Positions 1 through 9,012 are shown, counted from the stretch's first letter. The stretch: 64,000 nucleotides of DNA from Maniola hyperantus (GCF_902806685.2 NC_048545.1:14655926-14719925); one strand, 5' to 3'. Translations and numbers: made by a program. The notes: generated by a model not told the origin, from the sequence alone.

Positions 1-131
1 GTTTCTGTTTGTTTCAGTTATTTTATTGTCTGTTGTCTCTGTTATTTTATTTCTTGTTATTTTTTGTAAAAATTTGTTAAAAATATGATAGCAATGAGAT
101 ATTTTATGTAAATAAAGGAGAGTATAAACAT

Positions 132-379
132 ATGGAGTGGCAATGGGCAGGGCACATAGTTCGAAAATCCGATAGACGTTGGGGTCCCAAAGTTGCTGGC
201 ATGGCGACCTCGCACCGGAAGACGCAGTGTTGGAAGACCCCCCAGGTGGACGGACGACATCAGACGAGTCGCAGGGAGCCGCTGGATTCAGGCGGCGCAA
301 GACCGTGGCATGTGGGAGTCCCTACAAGAGACCTATGTCCAGCTGTGGACGTCTATCGGTTGATGATGATGATGATCAT
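132..379 (+). mobile_element. RTE-type LINE 3' end fragment with GAT tail
   Basis: The first codons read WQWAGHIVRKSDRRWG, and after a frame change WRPRTGRRSVGRPP and RWTDDIRRVAG follow. This is the well-known C-terminal tail of RTE-clade LINE ORFs. The copy ends in a (GAT)n run, as RTE 3' tails do. The frame break makes it a dead 5'-truncated copy. A Helitron-A 5' end remnant (reverse complement of TCACTACCCATATT) lies just downstream. Confidence 0.8.
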
Positions 380-599
380 AAAAATATGGGTAGTGATTAT
401 GGCAGAGTATACCGAAGCCGCGAACCCGAAGCAAAGCCGTTGCCAGGCTAATTTAGCTTAGAGTTTTTATATTCAAATTAAATTACAAAGCGCTTTTTCA
501 AAGTAACAGTCCTTTGTAAAGGTTCTCTTTAAAGAAAAAAGAAAAACACCGTAAGGGCTTCGTTTAGTAATACCGCCCCAGGCCTCACTCCGCTACTAT
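380..599. other. Unassigned AT-rich spacer
   Basis: No reading frame with family resemblance and no clear repeat boundary apart from a short Helitron-A terminus next to the LINE tail. Confidence 0.5.
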
Positions 600-958
600 A
601 GAGATGTCCATGACTTCGCGTGGATTTAGCTTTTTAAAAAGCCCTGAGATATGTTTAATTTTCCGGGATAAATAGTAACTAGTCCATTTCTTCATCAAAA
701 TCGCTTAAGCGGATGGTCCGTGCCAAGGTACAGTTCTTGCAATTCACGAAGGCGAGTGGCTCATGCTTGTGTTTAAGTCGTATCGGTATAAGTAAGATAC
801 AATAAATGTGTGCGTTTGCGAGCGCTTGCTTGCGACTGATTGGTCCGACATGCATGTACATACACTTACGTAATGCCTGTGTATCCGACGTAACCACAAG
901 TAAAGTCTACTCGCCTTCGTGAATTGCAAGAACTGTAACAGGCAGACGGATACCTAGC
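600..958 (-). mobile_element. Helitron-A, degenerate, split by a MITE
   Basis: The left part (600-730) carries GACTTCGCGTGGATTTAG, a TTTTCCGGGATAAA motif and TCATCAAAATCG. The right part (936-958) carries the CAGACGGATACCTAG remnant of the family's AGCAGACAGAC segment. The two parts are separated by a complete palindromic MITE at 731-935. Confidence 0.65.
731..935. mobile_element. TA-flanked MITE with 27-bp inverted ends
   Basis: The arms CAGTTCTTGCAATTCACGAA... (731-757) and their exact reverse complement (909-935) bound a 205-bp unit. TA stands on both sides, the target duplication of Tc1/mariner-type transposons. The host sequence closes up to a Helitron-A segment when the MITE and one TA are removed. 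No coding capacity. Nonautonomous. Confidence 0.75.
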
Positions 959-1050
959 TAGTAGGCACATACCTACGATTAGTAATAGATTATTGTTTTT
1001 ATTTCATGTCTGTTCTATTTATTTTAAACTAGATGATTCTGATTCTGATG

Positions 1051-1101
1051 AACACACAAACACACACTACACACACACTACACAAACGCAAACACACCAC
1101 T
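1051..1101. repeat. CA-rich low-complexity tract
   Basis: Interrupted (CA)n with CACACACTACAC units. Not a clean microsatellite. Confidence 0.6.
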
Positions 1102-1229
1102 CACTGTGCACTATAGTTTTCCTTCACAACTATCTAGGCTCATAAATCATACGTTTATTTAAGTGTAAAAACGTTAAAGAACAGCAATCTTCTGTAATAA
1201 CTGATTTGTGCTTGTGCTCTCATGTTCTT

Positions 1230-1433
1230 ATTTACTTTTTAGTTAACCGAGGGAGAGGGCTGGCTATCCTTAACACAGATCTAAAAATCTAGCTAGGATA
1301 GCCAGTTCTTGATCTTGTGCCATTTTTAATATTGTATATGCTTATGTCAACAAGCACGCAAATTTGTTCAAGATCAAATCCATGTATGTGTGTAACTAGA
1401 TGATTGAAAAATAAACGTTTTATTTATTTATTT
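1230..1433 (+). mobile_element. Probable LINE 3' end with TTTA tail
   Basis: The segment holds a hairpin (CTGGCTATCCT at 1260-1270 with its complement at 1295-1305) and finishes in AAAATAAACG followed by (TTTA)n. CR1-like insect LINEs end this way, and the tail matches the type seen on the large LINE at 5.2 kb. No ORF remains, so the family assignment is inference. Confidence 0.4.
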
Positions 1434-1646
1434 GATTCCCGCGACTTCGTCCGCGTGGATTTAGGTCTTTAACAGTTCTGTGGGAAGTCTTCAATTTTCC
1501 GGGATAAAAAGTAGCCTATGTCCTTCTCCGGGATGCAAGCTATTTCTGTACCAAATTTCATCAAAATCGGTTGAATGGATGAGCCGTGAAAAGCTAGCAG
1601 ACAGACAGACAGACACACTTTCGCATTCATAATATTCGTATGGATA
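1434..1646 (-). mobile_element. Helitron-A copy
   Basis: Reads CGCGACTTCGTCCGCGTGG, then GGATTTAGG, TTTTCCGGGATAAAAAGTAG, a TGTCCTTCTCCGGGATGCAA segment, AGCAGACAGACAGAC and TCGCATTCATAATATTCGTA. On the minus strand it starts A/TCCATAC. The CTAG 3' end is lost, replaced by the TTTA tail of the upstream LINE. Confidence 0.75.
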
Positions 1647-1916
1647 AAGCTGGCAAATGAATATGAGACACAAGAGTTAGGACACAAAGTTTCAAATTGC
1701 ATGCATTACTCACCTACTTAATTATCACACAAAATTAAGTGGCAATTTAAAATAGAGCTCCGTCGCTCTCAAAAGCTTTGTTGTTTTAAGTATTGCGGCA
1801 TGAGGGACGAGGGTCTTTTTATCAGAAGTTATAGCCAATTATTCGTAGAAGTTCGTCGCAAAAACAATTCTCCTTTCCGAGCGAATTTTTAACCGCAGAT
1901 TTCTGTAAAAATGCGT
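1647..1916. other. Unassigned unique stretch
   Basis: AT-rich, without a long frame or recognisable repeat. Confidence 0.5.
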
Positions 1917-2300
1917 AGTTTTTTCGGAGTTATGTGCGTTTTAATTAATTAAATATCACTTGCCTTAACGGTGAAGGAAAACATAATGAGGAAACCTGCA
2001 TGCCTGAGAGTTCTCCATAATGTTCTCAAAGGTCTATCAATCCGCACATGGCCAGCGTGCAGAAGACCAGTGGCCCTACCGCGGTTGTTTGACAGCTACA
2101 ATGTCACGATCGCAATCATCTCTGATTGGTTAATGCTCGCTCACTATTGGCCGCAATGCATTGTTGCTCATTGTTGCAACAAGAATCGCACAAATTCAGC
2201 CAATCAGAACAATTGAGATTGTAATAATGATTGATGCTGGTTTTAGACAATCGACCCGCCGTGCTCTGCAGTGAGCCGGCGATTGGTTTATCATGATGAT
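1917..2300 (+). mobile_element. SINE-F body, split by element J
   Basis: Contains CGGAGTTATGTGCGTTTTA, CACTTGCC, GGTGAAGGAAAACAT, GAGGAAACCTGCATGCCTGA and the tail GAGCCGGCGATTGG...ATGATGAT. The tRNA-like head is missing. Element J interrupts it at 2068-2262. Confidence 0.75.
2068..2262 (+). mobile_element. Element J, solo copy
   Basis: Starts CAGTGGCCCTACCGCGG, continues GACAGCTACAATGTCACGAT and ends TTTTAGACAATCGACCCGCC. It lies inside SINE-F. The same unit occurs alone at 36767-36954, in a nested form at 33465-33793, and as a 178-bp tandem array at 23288-24360. Confidence 0.75.
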
Positions 2301-2574
2301 AACCTAGCCGTTTATTTATTTAACCTTTCAGAACTTGGAGGTTGGAGTTTTTAGTAGATATTTTTGTTCCGTGTCCGTAATTGAAATAGCTACCGGGAAG
2401 ATTATCTCGCCTCTCGAGTCCGCGGCTAATTTCATTTCACCTGCGATGCGACGTGCTATAATTGACACTGACTCTGACACCTAATAGCCACTCAGTTAGG
2501 TATAAATACCTAGTTCATTTCGCACGTATATAAGAGCTTCATAAATTAAAAAATAAACCTATACGTTCATGTGA

Positions 2575-2852
2575 TTTTTATGGATCTGTTCCCGAAGGAC
2601 AACTGGACCTTATTACTGAGACTCCGCTGTCCGTCAGTCCGTCTATCTGTCAACAGGCTGTTACTCGTGAACCGTAATACTTAGATAGAAAATTGAAATT
2701 TTCACAGAACGTGTATTTCTATTGCCGCTATAAAAACAAATAATAACAATTTCTAAATGACCGCCATTAAAAAATCTAAAAGTGTTATTTCTTGTACGAT
2801 GGTACGGAATCCTTTGTGTACGAATCCGACTCAAGCTTGACCGATTTTTTTC
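2575..2852 (+). mobile_element. D-family repeat, full-length
   Basis: Runs from TGTTCCCGAAGGACAACTGG through CTCCGCTGTCCGTC, GTGAACCGTAATA, TTGAAATTTTCACAGAA, ATTGCCGCTATAA and ATGACCGCCATTAA to ACGATGGTACGGAATCC and CTTGACCGATTTTTTT. About 278 bp, noncoding. Confidence 0.75.
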
Positions 2853-2916
2853 TAAATCTAACTCTATGGGTAATCTGTCTTTATTCCTGAGTACGCTAAG
2901 ATTTTCGTACGAATAA

Positions 2917-3000
2917 CTATAGTATGCGACAGGTTGAGATGGCAATCGGGGCGTCTACCCTCATACCCCGATTGCCATCTCGACCTGTTGCTTACAATAG
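2917..3000. mobile_element. Small hairpin MITE, family S
   Basis: Arms of 26 bp at 2926-2951 and 2966-2991 (GCGACAGGTTGAGATGGCAA...) flank a 14-nt loop. Related copies are at 32097-32185 and, as one arm, 36039-36085. No coding capacity. Confidence 0.65.
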
Positions 3001-3139
3001 ATTTAATATTACAAGGGTTTAAAGATTTGTATATAAATTCTTGAAACTGAATATTTTAGCGGAAATCTGGAAAACCATAGACTTACAATAGTAACGTACC
3101 TACTATTACTAAATTTCATTGAGTTTTTATTTTACACTA

Positions 3140-3213
3140 CGAATAATTCCTACGAACTAACTACAGTATGTAGTATATACTACATACTGTAGTTAGTTCG
3201 TAGGAATTATTCG
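3140..3213. repeat. 74-bp perfect palindrome without spacer
   Basis: CGAATAATTCCTACGAACTA... (3140-3176) is followed immediately by its exact reverse complement (3177-3213). The centre is GTATATAC. I see no second copy in the window. Confidence 0.9.
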
Positions 3214-3685
3214 TGAGCTAAGCGATATCACTTAGTTTCATTCAATGGCTCTAAGTTAAACAGCTTTATTTTACCTACAACCCCCATCACTACCCATATT
3301 ATATCACTACCCTCACTAGCCGCCGATGGGATGATGATGATGATGATGATGATGAAAAGCAAAATATTCGAAGTAATATTATAACCATTTAGATAAAGAA
3401 TTCTTTGACAGCAGACATGTTATAGGAAACTTTTATCAACCTCCGAACGTCGGTATTGGATGCCGGCATCAAAGCAGCTGACACTTGGAGAAATCTATAC
3501 CTATTCTCAAAGGGAATTCGATTTCAACCTTTTATGACGCCAATGAAACGAAAATGTGAAACCGACGTTAAAGGAATCCGGGCGAACATTTTTATAGCGG
3601 CTATAAAATATTTAGGTAGGTACAAAGAAACACTGCCTTGTTTTTAACCGTTTGAAAAAAAGAATCTCAATTCGGTGCGCTCTTT
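3214..3685. other. Spacer with (ATG)8 microsatellite and one dispersed segment
   Basis: (ATG)n runs at 3331-3355, next to a Helitron-A-like 5' remnant (CACTACCCATATTATA). The stretch 3509-3550 (CTTTTATGACGCCAATG) resembles 33041-33082, so an unnamed repeat is present. No gene seen. Confidence 0.5.
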
Positions 3686-3852
3686 TTCAGGGTTGAGTAC
3701 CCGAAAGGTGTAATAGAACCCTATTACTAAGGCACCGCTGTCCGTCTGTCCATCCGTCTGTCTGTCAGCAGGCTGTATCTCATGAACCGTAATAGGCAGA
3801 GACGCAAAGTTTTACAGAGTTTATTTCTACTGACACAATAATAACACGGTTA
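3686..3852 (+). mobile_element. D-family repeat, 5' part
   Basis: GGTTGAGTACCCGAAAGG, GAACCCTATTACTAAGGC, CCGCTGTCCGTCTG, CAGGCTGTATCTCATGAACC. Breaks off before the GGCCGCC segment. Confidence 0.7.
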
Positions 3853-3978
3853 AAGATCTTTATTCTCACTTAGAATATAGAATTCACTTACATGAGAAAT
3901 TTAAAAAACAGGTTTTGTTATTCACAAATCCACTGGGAGTTTATACAACAAATAATTTTTTCAATCAATCAATCAATC

Positions 3979-4272
3979 AGCCTGTTTGCGTCCACTGCTG
4001 GACATAGGCCTTCCCAAGAGCGCGCCACCACACACGAACCTCTGCCTTCCTCATCCACCCACTTCCCGCTACCTAATAAGGTCGTCAGTCCAGCGGGTTG
4101 GAGGTCGTCCCACCCTGCGCTTGCCGATACGCGGTCTCCACTCCAGAACACGTCTGCCCCAGCGGCCATCGGTTCTGCGGCAGACGTGGCCTGCCCACTG
4201 CCACTTCAGCTGGCTAATTCGTTGAGCTATGTCAGTCGTTTTGGTTCTCCGAAGGATTTCCTTGTTACGGAA
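3979..4272 (-). mobile_element. RTE-type LINE C-terminal fragment
   Basis: On the minus strand the frame encodes QWAGHVCRRTDGRWG-type residues, then RVSASAGWDDLQPAGLTTL, a shifted reading of the RTE tail. It ends with the GGACATAGGC...GTCCACTGCTGG block common to all RTE tails here and an (AATC)n run at 3961-3979. Frameshifted relic. Confidence 0.75.
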
Positions 4273-4299
4273 ATAATTTTAACCTTCTACCTATTATGT

Positions 4300-4416
4300 T
4301 TCATGAAATACAGCCCGCATCATGACGACAGACGGACAGACAGAGAGACAGGCAGCGGAGACCCAGTAATATAGGTAGCGTTCCGTTGGCACCCTTCGGG
4401 TACGGAACCCTAAAAC
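4300..4416 (-). mobile_element. D-family repeat, 5' part, inverted
   Basis: TGGCACCCTTCGGGTACGG, then AACCCTAAAA, is the reverse complement of the D start. Together with 3686-3852 it brackets the RTE fragment in inverted orientation. Confidence 0.65.
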
Positions 4417-4539
4417 CACACCAATAAAAGATTGTTAGTTAGGTTGTTCGCATAAATCTCCAAATCAAACCAATCTGACAAACTTACTTTTCCGCAGAGA
4501 ACTTATAATACCTACCATTCTTTCACTCAAAAAAAAGCT

Positions 4540-4848
4540 GTGATAGCCTAGTGGTTAGGACGTCCGCTTTCTAATCGGAGGTCGGGGTTTCGATCCCCCG
4601 CACGCACCTCTAACTTTTCGGAGTTATGTGCGTTTTAATAAAATATCACTTGCTTCATCGGTGAAGGAAAACATCGTGAGGAAACCTGCATGTCTAAGAG
4701 TTCTCGATAATGTTCTCAAAGGTGTGTGAAATCTACCAATCCGCACATGGCCAGCGTGGTAGACTATGGCCAAAACCCTTCTCACTCTGGGAGGAGATCT
4801 GTGCTCTGTGATGAGCCGGTGATGGGTTGATCATAATGATGATGATGA
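4540..4848 (+). mobile_element. SINE-F, near full-length, tRNA-derived
   Basis: The head is tRNA-like: TAGCCTAGTGGTTAGGAC acts as an A-box-like segment and GGGTTTCGATCC (4585-4596) as a B-box-like segment. Then follow CGGAGTTATGTGCGTTTTA, GGTGAAGGAAAACATCGTG, CCGCACATGGCCAGCGTGG and a tail in (GAT)n. Length about 309 bp. A 6-bp or longer target duplication was not obvious. Confidence 0.85.
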
Positions 4849-5162
4849 CTTTTACTCAAAACTTGACTGGCGAAACGAAAGCTCAATTTAAAGCCGAAGC
4901 ACTTTTTCGGTTAAATCTTTTGTTCTTTTTACAAAGTAAGAATTTGTGAGAAAGGGTTTTTTATTTGATTTAATTGGATTTAATTAACAATTTTTTATGT
5001 CAGTATGGCTCAAATGAACTTAGGCGTTTGTCTTACAAAATGAATATAAGTCTACAGTTTCGTAGACTGCGTAGCTTTCAAAGCGATTGTAAGCTATTTT
5101 TCGTAGCGCTACGCCGGAGGGACAACTAAAGACATTTTAAGCTTATTTCATACTTCGGGATA
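4849..5162. other. Unassigned spacer
   Basis: AT-rich. A short inverted repeat CGTAGCGCTACG occurs near 5104. No frame of note. Confidence 0.5.
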
Positions 5163-5189
5163 TAAATTATATTATGTTCCGGTCAATAT
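5163..5189. repeat. Left arm of inverted repeat bracketing the LINE
   Basis: TAAATTATATT then TCCGGTCAATAT. The reverse complement recurs at 7896-7922 with four mismatches in the middle (23 of 27 match). It lies outside the LINE at both ends. Confidence 0.6.
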
Positions 5190-5193
5190 AGGT

Positions 5194-5252
5194 GTTCCCA
5201 ACAAAATTCAAATTTTTTAGAGTAAGTGAAAATTGGTACGAATGTTGGGAAC
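5194..5252. repeat. Hairpin next to the LINE 3' end
   Basis: GTTCCCAAC (5194-5202) and GTTGGGAAC (5244-5252) form 9-bp arms around a 41-nt loop, immediately outside the TTTA tail of the LINE. Confidence 0.5.
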
Positions 5253-5401
5253 ATCAATAAATAAATAAATAAAATCTTTTTATTAAAAGCATCTATGGCT
5301 CAATTTGTTAGTAGACAGATTTACTTAAAAACTAATGTTAGTAACTAATAATAAAATTGTGGGAAAAAGACAGTTTTTAATTTTAATTTTATTATTTACA
5401 T

Positions 5402-7837
5402 TTACAAATGTGGCCTCACCAACACTTGAACAAAGTGTTCAAGCATTGGTGAGTCCATTTTGCTCGCAAACATGCTCAGGATGCAGTTGGTACTTGAGCG
5501 CAGCCTTGTCAGCAGTGATGATGACTTCTTCCGCATTACTGCAAAGAAGTCATCAGTCTGTTCATCTGCGAACATTCCAGACGCTGAACAGAACCGCGGC
5601 AAGCCCAACAACATCCTGAACCCATTGTTATACTGCACCCTTAAGGTGTCTATGGCCTTTTTCGAATAGTTGACCCACAGGCTACCCGAGTAGAAGTTTT
5701 GGCAGTAAGCCTTGAAGAGCGTTATTTTTGCCTCTTTACTACATCGGGTGAACCTGCGGGCCAGCATATTACACCTGACTGCCAGGGCCCTTCTCTCTCT
5801 CTCGATGTCGACATGATCTTTAAGGTCCTCCGTAACATAGTGACCCAGGTATTTAAATTGTTGCACACGTGTGAGTGTAGCGCCGTTCAGCATAATTTTT
5901 GGCTCATATGTCACCTGCTTACGAGGAGCCTTAAAGATCATGTACTGACTTTTGGTCACGTTGTACATCAGACCATGTCTAGTAGCATATTCCTGGCAGG
6001 TTAGAAGTAACTTCCTGATTGAACCAGCCGTGGGACCCAACAACACCATGTCATCGGCATAGCTTAGGTTGTTCACGCTAATGCCGTCTATCCAACAACC
6101 AACTGGCTTGCTGCTGAGCTCCACGATTAGCTCGTTCACATACAGATTGAAGAGCTTCGGCGAGGTCAACCCCCCCTGCCTCACCCCGCACTCCAACCTG
6201 TATGAATCCGAGAGCTCCCTCCCCCACCTGACATTATTTACCTGATTTGCATACCAGAACTGCATAACATTAAGCAACTCCTGTTGCACCCCTGCTTCCT
6301 CCATCTTTCTCCAAAGTATATCATAAGAAACTAAATCAAAAGCTTTGGAGAGATCGAGGAAACAGGCGTACACAGGTGTCTTTCTCCTTGTATAATATTG
6401 TACAGTCTCTTTTAAGGCTAATATTGCGGTCTCAGTCGATAATCCAGGTCGAAAGCCGAACTGAGCATCGTGAAAATCGAGTGTTTCGCTCAGCTTTCTA
6501 TCAAACAGACTGTCCAGAACCTTAGCTATAATAGTCGCAAGTGATATGGGCCTATAATTGGACTTATCAGAAAGATCTCCAGTTTTATTTTTTGCGATAG
6601 GGACCACTATAGTTCTCATCATGTCACCCGGTAGATACGTGTGACTCACGCAGAGTGAATAGAACATTGCTAGTACCCTGGGTAAGTGAAAACCTGCGTA
6701 CTTCAAATGTTCGATGCTCAGGCTGTCGTGCCCAGGCGACTTTCCTCGGGTCATTTTTTGAATAGCCTCTGATACTTCCTTGGTAGAAAAACGCAGTAAT
6801 TCCTTGTCACGATTTATCTGAGCATCGAACACTTGAGTCGACGGCCCCAGCGGTGACGATACCCTAAAGTGGTCCCTGAACAGATTTGCTATTTCTTTCT
6901 GCGTGCTACACCCGGCGACACTCACTGGAAGGCTTGGTCGAACACTCAGATTGTTTGTTGACTTCCAAAATCTGGAAAAATCTCTAGCCGATCTGTGCGA
7001 AGCAATTATGTCCATCTTTATTTGGTCCTGATGATTTTGACACCATCTTAACCGACTTCTAAATATTTTACGGCTGTCACACATCTCGTCCCAGACCCTT
7101 CCAGACTTCGGTTTGTTATATAACAGCCATGTTTGGTATTTCGACCGAGCCTCACAGTGCGCGGCCCGTATGTGCTTGTTCCATCCAACTATCGGGCCCT
7201 TTTTGCTACACTTATTTCCCCTGTAAGTTTCAGTCGCAACGTCAGAAAATATGTTCACTATTTCTTTGTACATATTCTCTAGTCCTTGTCTGTGTTTAGG
7301 ATCCGCACATATTTTACCTCCACACGACACAAACATCTCAGGGAAACAAATAGTTCTAAGTTTGCTATTGCAATAGTCATGATACCACCTAACCTGTTCA
7401 TCTGATCTATGACCCCATGTGATTTTATTATTTAAGTCATCTCCAGAATATATTTTCGGCACGATTAAACTCATATCACACTCTAATAACAGCGGGAAGT
7501 GGTCCGACCAATAGGTATCATGACGTACGCTAACATTTAAAACAGTCTGCCAGGCTGATCGCGTCACTACACAGTGGTCCAACCATCTTAGACTACCATT
7601 CATATCACTTATGTAGGTAAATGTATTTGAGTTCACTCCCAGCTTTTCTACATCCGCACATAACCATGACTGGTCGGTACAAAAATCGCAAAGCTCGTTC
7701 CAGAATGGCTGATGGGGGTGGGAATTAAAGTCACCTAACATATAGACACATTCCACCGCATTGTTTTCGATTATTGCCTTAATTTGACTTAAACAATCGG
7801 TAAATTCCACTAAATTTTCATTTATATCTGTTGGCAT
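5402..7837 (-). CDS. LINE ORF2: partial AP endonuclease plus reverse transcriptase
   Basis: The 811-residue frame encodes the protein that nicks target DNA and copies LINE RNA into it. Endonuclease: GDFN at residues 35-38, the WLDH segment near 85-88 and SDH at 111-113 are its C-terminal motifs; the N-terminal third of the domain is absent. Reverse transcriptase: NYRPISL (427-433), GFRPG (461-465), FLDLSKAFD (493-501, catalytic Asp 495), GVRQGG (551-556) and YADD (593-596, catalytic Asp 595 and 596). A thumb-like region follows and there is no RNase H. The frame stays open upstream of the ATG at 7837 into an AT-rich junction, so this ATG is not the native start. No stop or frameshift inside the RT, so the insertion is fairly young. 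Other CR1-group clades are possible. Confidence 0.9.
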   Translation of the reverse strand: MPTDINENLVEFTDCLSQIKAIIENNAVECVYMLGDFNSHPHQPFWNELCDFCTDQSWLCADVEKLGVNSNTFTYISDMNGSLRWLDHCVVTRSAWQTVLNVSVRHDTYWSDHFPLLLECDMSLIVPKIYSGDDLNNKITWGHRSDEQVRWYHDYCNSKLRTICFPEMFVSCGGKICADPKHRQGLENMYKEIVNIFSDVATETYRGNKCSKKGPIVGWNKHIRAAHCEARSKYQTWLLYNKPKSGRVWDEMCDSRKIFRSRLRWCQNHQDQIKMDIIASHRSARDFSRFWKSTNNLSVRPSLPVSVAGCSTQKEIANLFRDHFRVSSPLGPSTQVFDAQINRDKELLRFSTKEVSEAIQKMTRGKSPGHDSLSIEHLKYAGFHLPRVLAMFYSLCVSHTYLPGDMMRTIVVPIAKNKTGDLSDKSNYRPISLATIIAKVLDSLFDRKLSETLDFHDAQFGFRPGLSTETAILALKETVQYYTRRKTPVYACFLDLSKAFDLVSYDILWRKMEEAGVQQELLNVMQFWYANQVNNVRWGRELSDSYRLECGVRQGGLTSPKLFNLYVNELIVELSSKPVGCWIDGISVNNLSYADDMVLLGPTAGSIRKLLLTCQEYATRHGLMYNVTKSQYMIFKAPRKQVTYEPKIMLNGATLTRVQQFKYLGHYVTEDLKDHVDIERERRALAVRCNMLARRFTRCSKEAKITLFKAYCQNFYSGSLWVNYSKKAIDTLRVQYNNGFRMLLGLPRFCSASGMFADEQTDDFFAVMRKKSSSLLTRLRSSTNCILSMFASKMDSPMLEHFVQVLVRPHL

Positions 7838-7845
7838 ATAAATAC

Positions 7846-7895
7846 TAAAAATAATTATTAAAAATAATTAAAAATAATACTAAAAATAATTATCA
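7846..7895. repeat. AT-rich direct duplication at the LINE 5' junction
   Basis: ACTAAAAATAATTAT occurs twice about 33 bp apart. In the LINE frame both copies stay open. This may be slippage or a template jump during 5' end joining. Confidence 0.5.
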
Positions 7896-7922
7896 ATATT
7901 GACCGGACTGAAATATAATTTA
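7896..7922. repeat. Right arm of inverted repeat bracketing the LINE
   Basis: ATATTGACCGGA followed by AATATAATTTA. Mirror of 5163-5189. Confidence 0.6.
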
Positions 7923-8133
7923 CTAGCTGATGCCCGCGACTTCGTACGCGTGAATTTAATTGTCCTTCAATCACATCGCAACGGTGCAACGGATTGACGT
8001 GATTTTTGCATTTGTATAGATAAAGACCTGGAAAGTGACATAGGATACTTCTTATCCCGGAAAATCAAAGAGGTCCCACTGGATTTTTAAAAAACCTAAT
8101 TCCAAGCGGACTAAGTCGCGGGCATCAACTAGT
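7923..8133. mobile_element. Helitron-A, head-to-head composite
   Basis: Both outer ends are the CTAG end: CTAGCTGATGCCCGCGACTT at the left and its inverted form GTCGCGGGCATCAACTAG at the right. The switch is near 7958, where a minus-type segment of about 35 bp meets a plus-type copy truncated at TTGTCCTTCAATCAC. Neither TC end is present. Confidence 0.7.
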
Positions 8134-8446
8134 GTTAACATATACTCAAAAAGGTTATTTTATTAAAGCTATAATCAATTATTCATGGCTATGCAAATGG
8201 TATATGTTAACTACATAATACTGAATTACATATTGAATTACGTTCTCGAAACCAATTCATTTTCATTTTCATACATAATAAATAGATTAAGCTTACTCCT
8301 AACAATGTTAATGTTCATTTAACATCGACCGAATTTGTTTAAATTCTTCATTAGATAATCAACTTTGGCGCGGGGGAATTAAGGTCGGTTTTGTTTTGTG
8401 TCACGTTGTCACATTACTCCCTGTGGTGGAGAGCAATTAGCTCAAC
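8134..8446. other. Unassigned AT-rich spacer
   Basis: No reading frame of note and no repeat boundary recognised. Confidence 0.5.
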
Positions 8447-8573
8447 ACAGCGATATATAAATGTGCCACTAGATGCGGCGCTTCATAGTAACAACATGTT
8501 CCGACAACCATCGGTTTATAATAACAACATATTCATATCGGTGACTCCTGTCAATAGTGATCCGCTTTAGACG
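8447..8573 (+). mobile_element. Family M repeat
   Basis: GCGATATATAAATGTGCCAC, GATGCGGCGCTTCATAGTAA, CAACATGTTCC, then CTCCTGTCAATAGTGATCC. Related segments are at 9257-9349 (inverted), 41418-41515 and 42558-42628 (inverted). Confidence 0.6.
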
Positions 8574-8639
8574 CAGTCAGTGTGAACTAGAGTGAGGAAA
8601 CTTTCGGTTTGATCCTAAATCGACCATATTATGTCAAAT

Positions 8640-8872
8640 ACTAGTCTATGCTCGCGATTTCGTCCGCGTGGACTACACAAATTTCAATCCCCTATTTCAC
8701 TCCTTTAGGGGTTGAATTTTCAAAAATCCTTTCTTAGCGGATCCTTACGTCATAATGGCTACCTGCATACCAAATTTCTACCCGATCCGTCCAGTAGTTT
8801 GAGCTGTGCGTTGATAGATCAATCAGTCAGTCAGTCACTCAGTCAGTCACTCTTTCCTTTTACATATTTAGA
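8640..8872 (-). mobile_element. Helitron-B copy, both termini
   Basis: On the minus strand it reads A/TCTAAATATGTAAAAGG... to CATAGACTAG/T. The internal (GACT)n microsatellite is interrupted. Marks of the family: TCAAAAATCCTTTCTTAGCG, TGCATACCAAATTTC and CCGATCCGTCCAGTAGTTTG. Confidence 0.8.
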
Positions 8873-9012
8873 TTAGGCTATGAATGACGTGAAATCAAAA
8901 AAAAATTGTCGGTTCATCATAGCCTAACGAGCGTTAAATGTACGAACATTTGATGCCTGCCAGTAACTTCGAAGCTTCGACGTTTTGTTACAAGTTCCAT
9001 ATAAGAGCGATC

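Larger units (their letters stand above)
5253..7895 (-). mobile_element. CR1/Daphne-like non-LTR retrotransposon, 5'-truncated
   Basis: A minus-strand LINE. The 3' end is a (TTTA)n tail at about 5256-5276, the ORF stops at 5402, and the 5' end breaks off inside the endonuclease at about 7895, next to an AT-rich duplicated segment. Truncation at the 5' end is the usual outcome of target-primed reverse transcription. A 27-bp imperfect inverted repeat surrounds the element, so the insertion may lie within an older palindromic MITE. Clade naming rests on the RT sequence style only. Confidence 0.8.

Noticed and set aside
3140..3213. microRNA precursor
   Set aside because: A perfect palindrome without a loop is unlike a pre-miRNA, and no known miRNA seed was noticed.
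3892..4374. 160-residue plus-strand frame
   Set aside because: It is the antisense of an RTE C-terminal fragment joined to D-family sequence.
4540..4612. Possible tRNA gene
   Set aside because: A- and B-box-like motifs are present but no tRNA cloverleaf with acceptor closure; the body and tail identify SINE-F.
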